Shown in pieces: positions 13,751 to 27,783 of a stretch of 64,000 bases of DNA. A model generated the notes under the pieces. It saw only the letters and a program-made list of their open reading frames with translations. It was not told where the DNA came from and searched no databases. Where the stretch lies: positions 14,040,001-14,104,000 of the forward strand of contig NC_134646.1 in NCBI RefSeq assembly GCF_030463565.1. Direction: 5' to 3'. This stretch comes from Pelecanus crispus. Its lineage: Eukaryota > Chordata > Aves > Pelecaniformes > Pelecanidae. Position 1 is the stretch's first letter. Each line of letters starts with the position of its first letter. Made by a program: the position numbers and the translations under genes.

Positions 13751-14240
13751 CGTGCGCCCCGGAGGCCGCGTCCGTCGCCCGCCTGGGCCGGGAGCGGGAG
13801 GCGGTGGGCGCCGCCCGGGCAGAGCCAGAGCCAGAGCCAGAGCCAGGGCCAGGGCCGCCCCGCGGCGGGAGGGGCGGGCGCAGCGGCGCAACCTGCCCGG
13901 CCCCGGCCCGGGCCCCCCCCCGCCGCCGCTGCCGCCGCGCCGCCGCCTCTGCACATGCTCGCGCTGCCCGGCGCGCGGGGGCGCTGCGGGCATGCGCGGC
14001 CGCCCCGCGCCTGCGCAGGGGGCGCGGCGGGGCCGTTGGCCGCGGCCGTTGGCCGGGGCCGGGCGCGAGGCTCCCCTCAGGCAGCGGCCGTCGGCGGGGC
14101 CGGGGGGGTGCGGGCCGGGCCGGGCCGGGCCGCTGGCTGCCAAACCCTGCGCCGGGGGGCTGCCTCGGGTCTTCCCGTTCAGAGCTGGAGGGAGCCAAGG
14201 TACAGGGCGCGGAGAGCGAGTCTGAGGGGAAAACGGGGTC
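13030..14240 (-). promoter_or_regulatory. ELF2: ELF2 CpG-island promoter with non-coding first exon
   Basis: The sequence is very GC- and CpG-rich compared with the AT-rich DNA on both sides. On the minus strand a donor CACG|GTAAGG at 13,751/13,750 fits the 3' end of the non-coding ELF2 first exon. The transcription start probably lies between about 13,850 and 14,050. NRF-1-like palindromes are present near 13,988-13,997 (GGCATGCGCG) and 14,006-14,020 (GCGCCTGCGCA). Two GTTGGCCG elements lie near 14,034-14,054. No TATA box was seen. Long open frames on both strands here reflect GC richness only. Confidence 0.8.
13821..13856. repeat. Six-unit hexamer tandem repeat (AGAGCC/AGGGCC)
   Basis: Four AGAGCC units are followed by two AGGGCC units without interruption, inside the ELF2 CpG island. 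On the minus strand it lies just upstream of the first-exon donor at 13,751, so it is probably transcribed in the ELF2 5'UTR if transcription starts above 13,856. Confidence 0.9.
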
Positions 14241-16004
14241 TCGGTGACCCGCGGCCCTGCGTCCGAAAGGGGTGAAGAGCTGCCTGCTTTCAAAAATCCC
14301 TCCCAGCGTTTGCGTACAGCCCCAGAGGCGTAATCGTTTTCTGCAGCTGATTTTGGTACCTAAGAGAATCACCTGCCCATGTGTCTGAGCAGCTGTGGAG
14401 CCTCGGGCGTGCAGAACTGATTTCGGGCAGTGACTTGCGGGGGCAGCGCTGAAATGCTGGTGTCAAGTTTTCTTCAATCACACCCATCTCTTTTAGAGCC
14501 CATAGTTTTTGAAATCAGCCAGATTCGTAATGCAGCATTTGCTAGTCCCTTGTCAATGTGAGATAGAGCGTTGTCAGAGTCTGCTCACAAACCAAGTACG
14601 TATCGAGACTGTCTTCATCTAGCCTGGTCTGAGAGGTTTAGGACAGAATTGGTCTTCTCCTTCACAAATACTGGGCTTTAACCATTATACCCTTCTTTGC
14701 ATTTCACGGTAATAAACCGAAGAGCTTTAGCTGAATTGGAGGCATTACATTTTTCATTACAGGGAAAAAACCACCACATTGCCAAGGAGACTTTCAACAC
14801 TGCAAACACTGGCTCAAAAGGAACTCGGGGCTGAAGGTTTTCGGTTCCAACTGCTTTGGGCCCCCTTGTGCCTGTACGTTGTAAAAGTCTGACACGCTCC
14901 TTTTTAACAGGAGCCCTCGGAGCAGCGGTACACAATCATGCGCACACGCTCCTCACCTTTATCAGTGTGCAAAAGCACTTCTCTGCTACCTCTCAGTTTC
15001 CATCTGACCATCCGTGTCTGCTCCTCCCTTGGCACTCCTGTTCATCTCCTTCTCCGCCAAGTCTGATTTCCCAGCCTCAGTTTCTGCCTTAGGCATGTTG
15101 CCACCCGCTGCTCTACAGGTCTGGCTCCTGTTCCTTACACATTTGAACTGGATATTTCTTTCCTCTGCATCTTCAGGGCATCAGCTTGCTTTCCTAAGGA
15201 AATAAGATCTTTCAGGGCCCTCAAATCTGACTGGCTTTTTATAGGTTACGTACAAATCGCAGTTTTCCAGGATACGTAACATGGGCAGTTACTTTCCCCA
15301 GGGATGGCGCAAACACCTCCCTGACAATAAAGGTAGCCCTAACAGTATCAGGCCTGTGCCCTGGAGCATGGAAACATTGGAGATTCTTTCCTTCCAAAAC
15401 CGTGTCAGGCAATATTAATAATAGATGGTACTACCCGCAGCCTCTTATGTAAGTCACCACTACTGAGGTGTAAACTTAAACTTAGCCATCGCTTTGTAAT
15501 AAAGCACACATCATAGCAAAATTGAGGCCTTGCCACACGCTAAGCTTACCAGACATTTAATTTAATAATGGCACGTGGCTGTCATTAATTACAGAATTTG
15601 CTACTAGTTTACATTTAGCAAAGTGAAATTTCGGTTGTCTGTCTGCTCTTTAAAAGATGGGAGATATCACTTTTAGATCTTTTGTTTATCTTTAAAAGAG
15701 AGTATCAAACTACACAGGGAAAAAATTATCATTTATTAACAATACAGCTGACATCCATGTTGCTGCTGGAAATTACAGAATAGTGTTCAGTGTTTGCATA
15801 TCAGAAAATCTAATTATTTTAATGTTCTAACATACAAGCATGCAAATTGTATCAAAAGATGTAAAGTTCAAATCTCACAGCCAGTGGATGATGGAAGTTC
15901 ACATTTTATAGGCCTTGGGCTTAGATTAGAGATAGCAGTTGGCAACAGAAAATAAATGAAGACTACATATAACAAAGAAAAGAGCAAGTCAAGAAAAGGG
16001 TAGG
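14241..16004. other. Intergenic flank upstream of ELF2
   Basis: No gene recognised. Base composition falls back to AT-rich right after the island. Open frames of 60-85 codons here show no domain or compositional support. Confidence 0.6.
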
Positions 16005-16542
16005 CATCCTGGTTTCAGCTGGGACAGTTAATTTTCTTCCTGGTAGCTGGCATAGTGCTGCGGTTTGGATTTAGCGTGAGAATAATGTTGATAACACACT
16101 GATGGTTTAGTTGTTGCTAAGTAGTGCTTACACTAGTCAAGGACTTTTCAGCTTCCCACTCTCTGCCAGGCACACAAGGAGCTGGGAGGGGACAGCTGAC
16201 CCAAACTGGCCAGAGGGCTATTCCGTACCATATGATGTCATGCTCAGTATAGGAACTGGGGGGAGTTGGCCAGGGGGCAGCTATCGCTGCTCGGGGATGG
16301 GCTGAGCATTGGTCAGTGGGTGGCAAGCAATTGCATTGTGCATCACTTGCTTTGTGTATTCTTTTATCATTATTATTACTATTTTTCTCTGCTGTCCTAT
16401 TAAACTGTCTTTATCTCAACCCACAGTTTTTACTTTTTTTTTTTTTCCCCCCCTGATTCTCTCCCCCTTCCCACCGGGGCAGGGGGAGGGTGAGCAAGCA
16501 GCTGTATGGTGCTTGGTTGCCAACTGGGGTTAAACCACAACA
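16005..16542 (+). mobile_element. Solo LTR of an avian endogenous retrovirus, plus orientation
   Basis: This is a 538-bp element flanked by a perfect 5-bp target duplication GTAGG (16,000-16,004 and 16,543-16,547). It starts CATCCTGGTTTC and ends AAACCACAACA. It aligns along its whole length with the minus-strand copy at 53,188-53,849. Seen inside are a decayed CRE-like TGATGTCAT, a decayed TATA region (AGTATAGGAAC), an ATTAAA polyadenylation signal at 16,399-16,404, a T/C-rich stretch and the terminal GGGGTTAAACCACAACA. No internal viral genes follow it, so it is a solo LTR. The 5' terminus reads CA instead of the canonical TG, presumably through mutation. Confidence 0.88.
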
Positions 16543-16547
16543 GTAGG

Positions 16548-19500
16548 ATATTGGGAGGAAAAGATTAAAGGGTTCCTGGCAAAAATTGCCTTGTTATAGA
16601 CTGGAAATAAGTCTAGCTGGGTAGGAGTTTTAGCCCTCCATTCTAGTTCTTTTGCAGCCTGGCAGACCCAAGAGCTGTCAGCTTTATCTTTAGTGCTTAA
16701 TTAGTCCTGACTTGACATGTTCACTTTTTTTTTTTCTTCTTCTTCTTCTTTCCATGGGTCCAAGTTAAATTTCAGAAAAAGAAGAAAACCTCTTGCCATG
16801 ATCCTTTTCACAGATAAGAAGAGCGGACAGCTTTTTTTCAAAACATAGGCCCACTGTCAGCTGAGCAAAAGCCGTATACACCAAAGCTGCTTTGTACAGC
16901 TCAGTAGCTCCTTCATGGAGACACTGGGCATGAGTTGACACGGCCGCCACTTCAGGGTGCTCTAAATGTAGACTTTAAGTGGTCCCTTCTGTAATGCCGA
17001 TGTTCATTTTCCTGCCACCTGGCCTATGCAGTCCTCTGTTTATTCAGTTTTTCTCCCCTCTCTGTTTGGATGCCACAGGACAAATGTTTCTGCATCCCTT
17101 AATCTATTTACATGACTCCCACTTCTCACTTTTTCTTCTAACGAGCTGAGCTGTGGAAGTTCAGCAGCACCTCTCTGGGAGAGAGGGCGTCATGGCAAGT
17201 GCTCTCTGAGCATAGAGACCTGTGCTTCTCTGCAGAGAAAAACAGCACTGGTTTGAGATAATCACAATGGAATCTTCAGTTCTTTCTCTGGTGCTGCTTC
17301 TTTTTGTTTGTTTTGGTTGGGGTTTTTTGATGGTTTGTTTTTGTTTTTTTTTTTTTTTAATGAAACTAGAATATGGAATATTGTATTTCTCTTAGGGACA
17401 TCTCTCTTTGGTTTACCTTAAGCTAGTTGGAAAACCATGCTGAAAAATATGAAACTTCAAAATGAAAAAAAGCAGGGCCACCAAGGGATTTGGATCAGGT
17501 CAGCTGGATGATTTTTTGAAGTTATATGAGTGATGCAGCTATCAAAAAAAAAAAAAGAAAAAGTAGTAGTGGCCCTTTTCATGCACTCACAAGGTAGACC
17601 TGCAGTCAATTCAAAAGTGTTATTGCTGGGACACTGCTGTGCGATAATGTGGGGTCAGCAGTTCAACAGATGCTTCTCTGCCTCTTTTGCATATAGAAAG
17701 CTGCAGTCCACATTACTTTTTAAATGCCAGTCCTCAAAAGACTGTAGCCTAGCTAATTCTATATGCTGAGCTTACTGCCTTCGGTTGTTCAGATGAAAGG
17801 GGGAAGTTGCACTGATGCAGACCCAGAAGTATGACCCAGGAGAAATGACCAAGAAATGACCCAGAAGAAATAAGGGAGTGAAGGTCCCATGACCCTTCTG
17901 TCAGTCAGTCCATTCTGTAAATCATTATTAATGAAGTAGCAATAACTCTACAGGTGTAATTAGGTTTTTTTCCTTCCTAGGATAGACTTGCAGAACATAC
18001 AGACTATTTTGTGAAAAATCGAGAGGCAGAGCAATGGTAAAAACTACTGATAATTTCTAAAATAAAAATGACAGCATTTTGGGGGGTGGGTGGGTGTTTT
18101 TTTTTTTATTATTATTTCTACATGAACTTTTAATAGACTCCATATTGTGCTTATTGAGTCATAGAAAAAGTATCCCATTTTTGCTGTGCAGTATTCCAAC
18201 ATCACTAAACTAAGCTACATTTTAGCCTAAGGAAATTAGCTTTATTGAGACCTAGCTATGTGTGTGTCCATCCATCTCTCTGTCATTCCATTTCCTTTGA
18301 CATTATTTGCTAATTTCAGCTCAATTTTATAAAAGGGTAGAGATCTCAAAGATAAGTTCCTATGAATTTCAAGAATGCAAGTATCAGAGCAGAGGAGACT
18401 GACACCACTGTGTGTCCCCACCAGAAAGGAGCTATTTTTTATGCTGACCCACAGCAGCCAGTTGATGCATTGATATGCATACAGCTGTGTACCAGCTACA
18501 GCAATGCTACTTCTTAGCTGACTTGCTTTCTCCCCCACTATAAAAGAAGGCATCTGAGGTATGTGGAGATGTAGTGGAAAACTGGTGGCACTGCGGGATT
18601 AGAAGACATGAGGAAGGTCTGATGGGACAGCAGCAAAAGGATCACACGGACCACAGAGGATACAGCTGGGATTACAGAGATAAAGATGACAAGGGAACTG
18701 CCATATAGACCACAAATCTGTGGTACACCAAGCATTACAGTAGAGCTGACTTTGTATACAGCTATGGGAAACGTGAAGCTGTGGGACATGTGTTAAAAGC
18801 ACTTAAAAGGCATCCTAATGGAAGCCCTGCTTTGTCTTGGATACACACCATGTTACCATTTAATTGTAAACCTATAAACTCAGCATTTTCAAGGAAGCTC
18901 TAAGCATAAAATTATCCAAAATAAAGATAGCCTGTAGAAATCAAACCCAAAATCCAAACCCTATGCTTGCTAAAACTAACAGCTGGATTCTAGGGTGTTC
19001 ACTGTCAGCCTGCTACAGGGGACGTTACTGGCTGCTGCCTTACACATTACTGAAGCTGCCTCTGCCAGCAGGAAGGAAATTCCCAATGGGCTGTTTGGGA
19101 TGGGTATTTTGTTATATGTATTTGTCCCAAAAATGATCACTTCACTAGCACAACTCCGAAACATTTGAATGGTCTTGCTTTTATATAAAGTGACATCTAA
19201 GACCCTACTAAGACCTCATAGGAAAAAAAAAGTATTACGCTGAGCTGAGAGCTCAAAGGTTATTGCTGGTGGGAAAATATCCCTCAGAATGGTGAGAGGC
19301 AGCAGTAGTCTGGCCAGCATGATATGCTTGAGTCGCTGTACCCCAGTGCAGAACAGACACAGAAGTCAGGAGACCAGTTCCTCATCTATCCTGCCAATGG
19401 AGTTTTATGCAGTGGACCAAGTTGGACGCATCCAAACTGGAGAAGGCTATTTTGACACGCTACTGATAACTGGAACAGATCTTTAGTACCAGTCCCAGCC

Positions 19501-22500
19501 AACTGCAGGTAGCAACACCTCAAATGCTGAGTCCATAAAGGGCCACTGAATATCTATTTCGTATATGACAAAAAGACAAGTATTTCCCCTAATCCTGTAA
19601 TATTTTGTACAAAAGGTACAAAAAGATGACAGACAAGTAGCAGAGGATGGCACCAGTGCTTTAAATTCCTGCCACTGCAAGGTGCTGGTCCAACAACCAG
19701 TCAGAAAGCAAATTGGTATTCACACTTCACAGGCACCCCATCTCCCTCAGCTGCTCCTGCCTGCAGGGCGGGGGGGAATACACCTTCCTGACCCCAGACC
19801 AGGGATCGGGTTAGCTTGGCACACACAAGCAAGACTCACCTGCTTTTGGAGTTATTTTTGCAGGGATATGGAATCTAATTTGAGGTCTATAGATCTGATA
19901 ATTCACATATTTCTATTGCCAAGCATAAATACCAGATAAATAAAGGTTCTGTCTGTGAAGAATTCCAGATCTGACAGCTTTGAGGCAAAGTTTCAGACTT
20001 CTTGTTGCCCCCAAATGCAAGCTTTCTGTGCTATGAAGACACATGGCTACTGTCAGCTTAACTCAAACTTACTTAAGCTTTCTATCTACCCCTTCATTTT
20101 ATTCATGCTGTAGGCTACCAAAGCAGCTTGTATTTTACAGTAAAGTCCTTTAAATTGCTTGTCTAATACTAATCTTTTCTGAATTCATTCTATCTCCTTT
20201 ACAATTTCCCCTTAATGGCATACAAGTTAGAATAAAATAAAACAAAACCTCAAACCAAAAAAAAAACCAAATACACACCCTCCTTTCCTTAAAGCTACAA
20301 TGCTACTTTGCTTGTAAAGTAGGTAAACACAAGAAGCTTCTGATCCTCAGCATTGCAGGGGTTGTAATGCCGCTAATTACGTGGGAGTTATGCGATTAGA
20401 GCAGGGGAGCAATGCAATGCTGAAACAAGCCTGTCAGGGGCAGGATTTTACCCTTGAATAAATTTGTGTTGCTTTCAAGAAAGAAGGAATTACACAGATA
20501 TAAAGGAGGGAAGTCTGTAGCAGTTGGTGGCTTATGTTAGATATATTTTAGAATATAGCAGTTGCAATATTTTAGTGGAAAAAAATGTAAGAATAAGCAT
20601 GAAAGAGGACTTTACCTCATTTTCACTCAAAAAATACATGGGATGTACACGGCATGTTGATTTTCTTAATTTAGAGCAGAAAACAGAATGCTCACACAGA
20701 CCCTTCTGATACAGGAAAACCCTTTGGAAACTGGTGGTTTTCCAAGAACAAATTTCTTACAGAGACTATCTAATTTGTTTTCAACTGTTTTGCTTTAAAG
20801 AAAAATGAAAAAAACAATTGTCCTCAAAGACAAATTTATCTTTCATAGCCTATTATTTCAGCATCAGAAACTGAAAACATGAAAACATCCAAGCTCTGCA
20901 ATTAGTAAATGTCTTCATGTGGACAGCACTGAGTGAGGATCTCAGAACTGCTATAGAAGACAAGATTCTGCAAAAGACATGCTGAAAGCAAACAGGCAGG
21001 GCATAGAAATCAAGCCATTAAGGTTTTTTTTCATAAAGTAACAAATTCAGACACTTCAAAGTCTTTCTCTCTTTGTTTATAAACCAGGACTGAGTACTTT
21101 GTGTAAGCCCCTTCTACTGCTGATACTAATAAGTGAAAAGGGGCAAGACGGCAGTGATTTTGATTTTATAGAACTTCATTAATCGTTTAAATGGAAACAA
21201 AGACATTCACATCCAGCCTCATTGTGCTTCCATTGGCAAGAACTGTCAAGCCTTGAACAGTTACTCCAGGTTTGGCTCCTCTCATATTATAACAGCCTCA
21301 GCACCAAATACTTTGCATTGGAAATTAGTCACTTACTATAACAGTGGAATGAAAAGGAACTGTATGATTTGGATTTTCTCCAAACCACAATTAAACTTCA
21401 AAAAAAATGAAGCCAATTTTCTCCAGTGAAAAAAAGCATACATTATTCATTTTGTCCTGTATTGTTCTGCTCCAGGTTTTGGGGATGGGGGATTCTTTCT
21501 CTGTTCTAGGTTTTAGTAATCATACTGCTTTTGATTTAGTGCCCTCTTCTGCTTGATAATGTGACTGCATGTTGCCCAATGGTTAATTATTCTCAATTAG
21601 CCCTCACTGGAGAATAACATTTCCCAATAACTACTGAGAAAGAAAATAGCCTTGTGTGGGAAGAAAGAAGCCAGGAAAAAAAAAAAAAAAAATCACATTA
21701 TGGGAAGGTGATCAATGAATCTCCACAGACCTCAGTAATTTAATTATAGAGAGGAAAAAAGAAAGGGGAAATATGATCTTGATACATATTACTGTCTCTC
21801 CTCTTCCACTTATTCTATATGTTTTCCCCTTTAATTTTATTTGCTTGCATACTGCAGTCAATGCTGAACTGAGAGGACAAAGTACAGGCAGCCAAACTTC
21901 CCAAAGTGAAGCACAGAAACTATAGCAATGTATAACACTTTTCCTAGGGCACAAGCAGAGCTCACATATATATCTTTTGAAAGATCATTAAGTCATGAAG
22001 GTTTAAAATAAGGAAAACCATTTATCACTAAACAAGCAAGATTTTTAGGTAATTAAGAGACCCTGAATCTGCACATGAAGCCGATACAAATAATTAACAG
22101 ACCACATGAAGAAGAGTCTTCTGTTCCACGGAAGCTTCCCATTTGTTTGTTATACAGGAGCTGGTGAACATCAATCACAAACAGCCTTTCAGAGCTTGCT
22201 AAAGCCGTCATTTGAGTCTGGTAACATGTCAAGAAGAACTGGAGGACATTTGCAATAGCTAAACCACTAAGCAAATCATGCCATTTCAACAACCTATTTA
22301 ATTACCTGTAGTTCAAGCAAACAGCAGTAACAACTCCAACACAGAAACCTCCAGTTTTAGCCCTTCTTCCCATCCCAATAAAGCTGGAGGAGGCAACATC
22401 TCCTGCAGCATCCCAAACAGAGGAGTAAAGACCATAACACAAGAGAATCCAGTTTCCCACAATGACATTTGATGCCTGTCACTCTGGGATAGACTTTATT

Positions 22501-25500
22501 CCCATCACCCTGCACACCACACCTTCCATCTTCTGCAGCAGGTGAGCAGGGCAAGAGCAAAGCATACAACCAAGAAATACCTTTCCTAAGAGCAAAATCA
22601 TCTGCATGGCAATGGGGGCACCACTCTGTGGAAATGAGCTAATCTGTGGGCAGCAGACCAAGCAACACTAGCTCCTCTGTCCTTTCACACAAAATGCCTT
22701 CCGTCCCTGCCTGTCTCCCCCCACCCCATGCATGCCTGTGCTCTCCAAGCTCTCCTCCTGCCACACTGCTGGCTCAGCCTTTCACCCCCTAACCACCAGC
22801 AGAGAGGAAACAGCATCTGCAGTAGCCAATTATGGCCACCAAAGTGCTACTCAGCTGCATCATATATGGGCATTTGCTCATCTGCTGGCAAACACAACAA
22901 AATAAGCTACTGATCTCCTCAGTCATCACTCAGCTGGTAGGAACTTTGTGTCCTTCCCACCTCTCTGGTAAAACAGAAATTGGGGTTGGCTAGTTAGCTC
23001 AAGATTTATGAGGGAGAGGCAAGGAGAGAGGCCAACAGGTGGAAAAAAAAGCACAGCCTCAGTTCTTGGCTTGGTTCGGGTTTGTTGGGTTTTTGTGGGT
23101 TGTTTTTCTTCCAGAAAAACAGATAAAAAATAGTACTTTATTACATCATCAAAACTTGCTGCACAGGCACAGGAAGTCTTGGTTAAAGTATTTCACTCTC
23201 AGATTTTCCAAATTTTGAGTACCAACCTGCATTTTCAATGATCTTTTTAAGTAATTGTCTTATGTTTTTAAGAAGCAAATGGAAATAAAATTGAAATTCT
23301 GTATTGACATCAACACGGGCAAAGAGTAAAACTGAAACTGTTAGATGGACTTCATCTGTCTCCAGCATTTCAGCTAAGTGGATTGCTGCTAGCAGCAACA
23401 GGCTGTCATCCTTCACATGAACTTGTGCTAGAGGGAGGTGAAACGCTTTGCCAAGCGGGTTTCACAGGTACTTGCAGACTGCAGAGGAGCAATTTGCAAT
23501 TTGGACAAATTCAGGAATCTGAAGTTTTACTCTGAGATTTGAGGTGTATTGTCAAGAACAAACCTTTTCCCCCGTCTCCTTTAGTCTTGCATTATGTCTG
23601 CTCTCTGCTGTGATCTTGTTCTCCTTAATGAGCCAATACTCTTTCACCGTGTTCTGTGGTTCATCACAGCCTTTGTGTAGCAACTCAAAAATTCACTTTT
23701 CTGGAGGTGAAGGACAGAAAAATATTCATCTATGGGGTAATCAGACTCCATATACTAGCGTGACCGATAAAAGTGATCAATGATGGCTAGGGATCCCCTA
23801 AATCAGCAAGACAAAGAATTTCTGATTAAGCAACAAGGCATTCTGCATGCGGTTATTGGCTATTTATTTTGAAGAGCAGCCTTCTGTGAATTGCACAATA
23901 TCTCTGTTGCTAATATAGGATAATCAAGTGCTGCAGCAGACCATACTGTGCTACATGTCATCACAGCTAGAGTTTATAATATATTCCTAGTTCCTTTGGC
24001 TTTCGAGAGTAGTTTCTTTTTTTTTTAAAAAAAAAAAAAAAAAAAAAGAGGCTCTCTGACATGAAGCATATGTACAGGCTATCCTGGGACTCTTATATAA
24101 GTTTTTTGAAATCAGAAGGATTTAAAGCTTTGGAAAGCACACCATCGGTTGTGCTTCGATCCTTCAGGCGTCTGTTCCCAAGGACTAATACATTTTGCCA
24201 TGTACCAGAGCAGTTCCAGAGATAAAGGGACATTCTGCAAAGCCAGCAATTTCAGAAATCCTACTGCCAGCTGCAGAAATTAGAAACAGTTTCTTTCACT
24301 GGGAATTAGTAAAAATGAGGAAATGGAACATTTCAGAGTATGCAACCATCATAGGATGTTTAATCTACCAGATAAATAAAGATAGACTCTCATCCAACAA
24401 AATATCAGTCTAAGACTTTTATTCCAGTAGCTTTGTCTACAAAAATTGCTTTAAATCACAGTGGCTTTATCCTTTAAGCAGAAGACTGTGGTATGGCTTC
24501 TTGAAGCTCAGGAGCCTGATTTTGCCTCTGCATTACTCCAGTTATCCCTAAGCAGGTACAGGGGCAATAGGCTGTATTTTTATTGGAATGCTATTGTGAT
24601 TTGCTTTACGATGGGGAACGGAGCACGTGGTGCTTTGTGCCATGGGTAGGAATGTCATAATGCTGTAATTTCCCTTTCAACATTTTTCCAAAGAAAGCAG
24701 TCAGATACACCTTATAATTCACACTTTCTATAAAAATTGTGTATAATATACCTTATCTGGCCCTGGTTTAGAATTACTGCCATTCTGTGATGGCTGTAAT
24801 GCTTTTTAGCTGGTGGGGGTCCTAGTAAAAAAATTGTAGTAGATGCACACTCATGCACATGCACGTAGCACAATGGAGGGTTAGGAGAACGCTGTCATGC
24901 AAACCCATTATTCATTATAGATTTTTTTTATTATTAAGATAATACTAACATGACAAGATTATTTAGCTATTCTGTTCTTTATTAGTCCCTAAGAATCCTT
25001 GTCCATTTGAACACCTGTGGCACAGCCTTCCATGCGAATTTTGCTGGCCACCTGCAAGTGCTTGGAGAGGGGCTTTACCATAGCCCAAATTGCTTGTGAT
25101 TTGTACAAGAGCGTTCTCTCAAACCTCCGTGTTGTTATACCACTGCTGCACGTCATTGCTAAGACAGAACAACACAGAAAGCCTACAGCGAGCTGAATAA
25201 GGTTTGATAGAAATGGGGCCCCGCACCCCCAAGGGAGGAGCCACCACTTCAATTGATGATGGTAACTTCAACCAGTGTTATTTTGATTTTCATGCTATAA
25301 AGTACCTATTGCTACTATTTGCAAACAGGTTTTGTTCTCAAAGCGGGAGCCTTAAAAATGTTTACTCCTGGATGTTATTGTGCAAGGAAGGGTAGCATCT
25401 AAAATGTTTACGCAGGGGGAAAATTAGCTCTTGTACAGCCAAATATCCTATGCTTACAATTGCAAATCCAAACTTGGGAGCAAATAAGGTTGTTATTTTC

Positions 25501-27028
25501 CCCGTGAGCCAATCTAAAAATACCGACAGGTAATTTTTGTAAGATTTTAACTTAGTTAAAACCTTTTACTTACATTTTAGCATGGAATGTTTCAATGGTA
25601 TTATTATGCGCCACAGGTTGGACCAAAAGTAGGAAATCAATGTATATAACGAGACAGCAAAGACCTAGAATGAGCTCACCTTACACGGTTTCAGTTAAGT
25701 CTACTGCTTCTCTTAGCACGTGTATTTATTACATGCTGGGTGGTGCTTTGACAGTTACTACTGGATGCTACTTACTAAAGCAGAGATGTTAATCACAGAA
25801 GCATCTCTCTAACCAACTTAAATCCTAATTAGGTTGTCTGTTGCAGCAATGAATAGTGGTCCTAATGAGCAGTGTGTGGTATGACAAACTGCACAATTTC
25901 TTTTATGTCTCCAAGGAAGAGTATGAGGTTTCACACAGGAATCAGCTGGTTGATTGCCGCAAATATTTCCATTAAACTTTCCAAAGGCTTCAGCACTGCT
26001 AACTGGGAAAAAGAAAAAAGAATCTGGTTTAGAGGAAGCAACAAGACACTATGTTTAGCAACAGACTTGATTCATCAGGTCTTTTTCTTTGCAAATATTC
26101 AAAGCACACTGTAAAGTTGACTACAAGTTATCAGTTAAGTGAATTACAGCATATAAACACTACTGCTGCATAAATCACGCTTATCTGATGGCGTGTGAAA
26201 ACTTGCTCTGCTACCACCACCAAAGCCCAATTTCAAGGAATCCCTCAACTTCAGTTGTGTTGGTCAGGTATAAATGAACTCCCCTGCACGCTGGACGCAT
26301 TCCACTAAGCCTTACTTCTACAAATAGTTACTTGCTTAACTTTAAGCACGAGGCAAACCAGTTGTGTTTGTTGAGATTACTGATACAAGTAGCTTCGTAG
26401 TAGTGTGAATTTGGGGCCAACTGCAACACACAGAAGAATTGCTGTGCTCTGAAAAGAAGGGGGAATAATAGTATATTCTCACTCAGGCATGCTCTCAGCA
26501 TCAATTCAAGGCTTCATCTGAGGATTTCATCCATTACTACTACTTCTATCCCTTCACCAAATAATTAGTATTTTTTTTAAAAGTGAACTGGATACTAATT
26601 TGATTCTTACATCAACATTCTTTTGATTTTTTTTTTGCTTTGAATTCCCCCAAAAGTATGATTTGTTTTAATGCAAACTGAAAGTTAAGGTCTGTACCTT
26701 TGCAATCAAAGCATACACTAAAAAAAAAAAAAAATATATATATTAGTTCTTTCCTAACTGGGAATGCATTGTGGCTCTTGACTTGCAAATTGGAAAAAGT
26801 GAGCATGGCTTTCAATCCAGCAGCAACCTTCCAGCCCTAAGTAGTAAAATGTTTGATAAACATTTTTTTTTTTTTTCCTCAACAAGATTGAATCGGAATG
26901 TAGTAAGAGACAATTTTTGTAACCTTGTGGTGCTATATTCATAAAAAGACTTTTTTTGTCAAAAAGACCCCAAGCAGTTTAAGCAGAATTCAGTGGATGT
27001 GTATTCTGGTAGCAGATTCATCTATTTT
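16548..27028. other. Intergenic region between ELF2 and the MGARP 3' region
   Basis: This is about 10 kb of AT-rich sequence. Homopolymer tracts are present, for example a T-run joined directly to an A-run at 24,018-24,048. No gene, complete transposon or structural RNA was recognised. Short open frames (up to 103 codons) have no recognisable domain or splice context that I would defend. Confidence 0.55.
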
Positions 27029-27156
27029 TCACCTATTTTCAGTTTGTTCCTTCAAAGGTCCTTCCCTCCCACTCCCACCCATTTCAGTTACCGTCTCTGC
27101 CTTCATTAATTGAATTGGATATGTTGGGTTGCCATCTTTGTCTTTATAGGGAACAG
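27029..27156 (-). CDS. Exon-like segment, possible alternative terminal exon; function unknown
   Basis: On the minus strand an acceptor TTGCATAG|CT at 27,156 opens a frame in phase 1. It reads VPYKDKDGNPTYPIQLMKAE, then TVTEMGGSGREG and PLKEQTENR before TGA at 27,029. An alternative donor ACG|GTAACT lies at about 27,092. Its first 28 nt plus the acceptor are repeated exactly at 30,298-30,338. It is charged and hydrophilic, and I recognise no family. It could be a 3' exon in the same transcript set as the 28-31 kb candidates, or a chance frame. Confidence 0.25.
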
Positions 27157-27169
27157 CTATGCAATAAAA
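27129..27169. repeat. 41-bp direct duplication, copy 1
   Basis: Identical over 41 nt to 30,298-30,338 in the same orientation (TTGCCATCTTTGTC...CAATAAAA). On the minus strand it spans a splice-acceptor-like AG and the start of an open phase-1 segment. Confidence 0.9.
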
Positions 27170-27783
27170 TAGTTGTCTAAATCAAAATCTGGAATAACAA
27201 TGCAACAATTTTTAGGGTTGCCAGATGTTTACAGAGAAAAATAGATTTATAATGTATAATTGTGGGATTGGCTTTGCTTTAATTTTTTTTCTTAGTTTCA
27301 AATGCTAAAACAACATGGAAAAAGACCATGCAGTTTAAGAACAATATTTACCTTTTATGACAAGAAGATAAGAGGCATTATGTTATTTTATATTGCATTG
27401 GATGATGGAATAAGCAAACATGCATTTGCAAAGGACTCCGGACATAATGATAAGGTTGTATATGTGTATTTAGAACATACCTTTTGAGGATACAATGAAA
27501 AATAACTTTCTCCGCTCTGTTTCCTTCTCCTCTTGCACAGCTGCTCCAAGAATGAGTGTATGAATTGTTAGCTAGCAGCAAATAATTTTGAGAATTCCTG
27601 ACCTGGGAAGTTTATCTGCTTAACTCCAGTTGTTTCTGTTCTAGTTAATATCTCTTCTACCAAGATTTAGTTCATATTTCAACCAAACTTATTCCCTTAG
27701 CTTTCTATCACCATCCTACCATCCATTTTGGAAAGGGGAGTCACAGGAATAGCAACATAGTAAAAATATTGTGGACAAAGTTT

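Noticed and set aside
12926-14372. Open frames of 231-455 codons on both strands in the ELF2 CpG island
   Set aside because: Ala/Gly/Pro/Arg-only composition on every frame, caused by very high GC content. No domain and no neighbouring exons.
25872-26114. Plus-strand 80-codon frame, with an antisense open frame too
   Set aside because: Open in several frames by chance. No splice context or recognisable motif.
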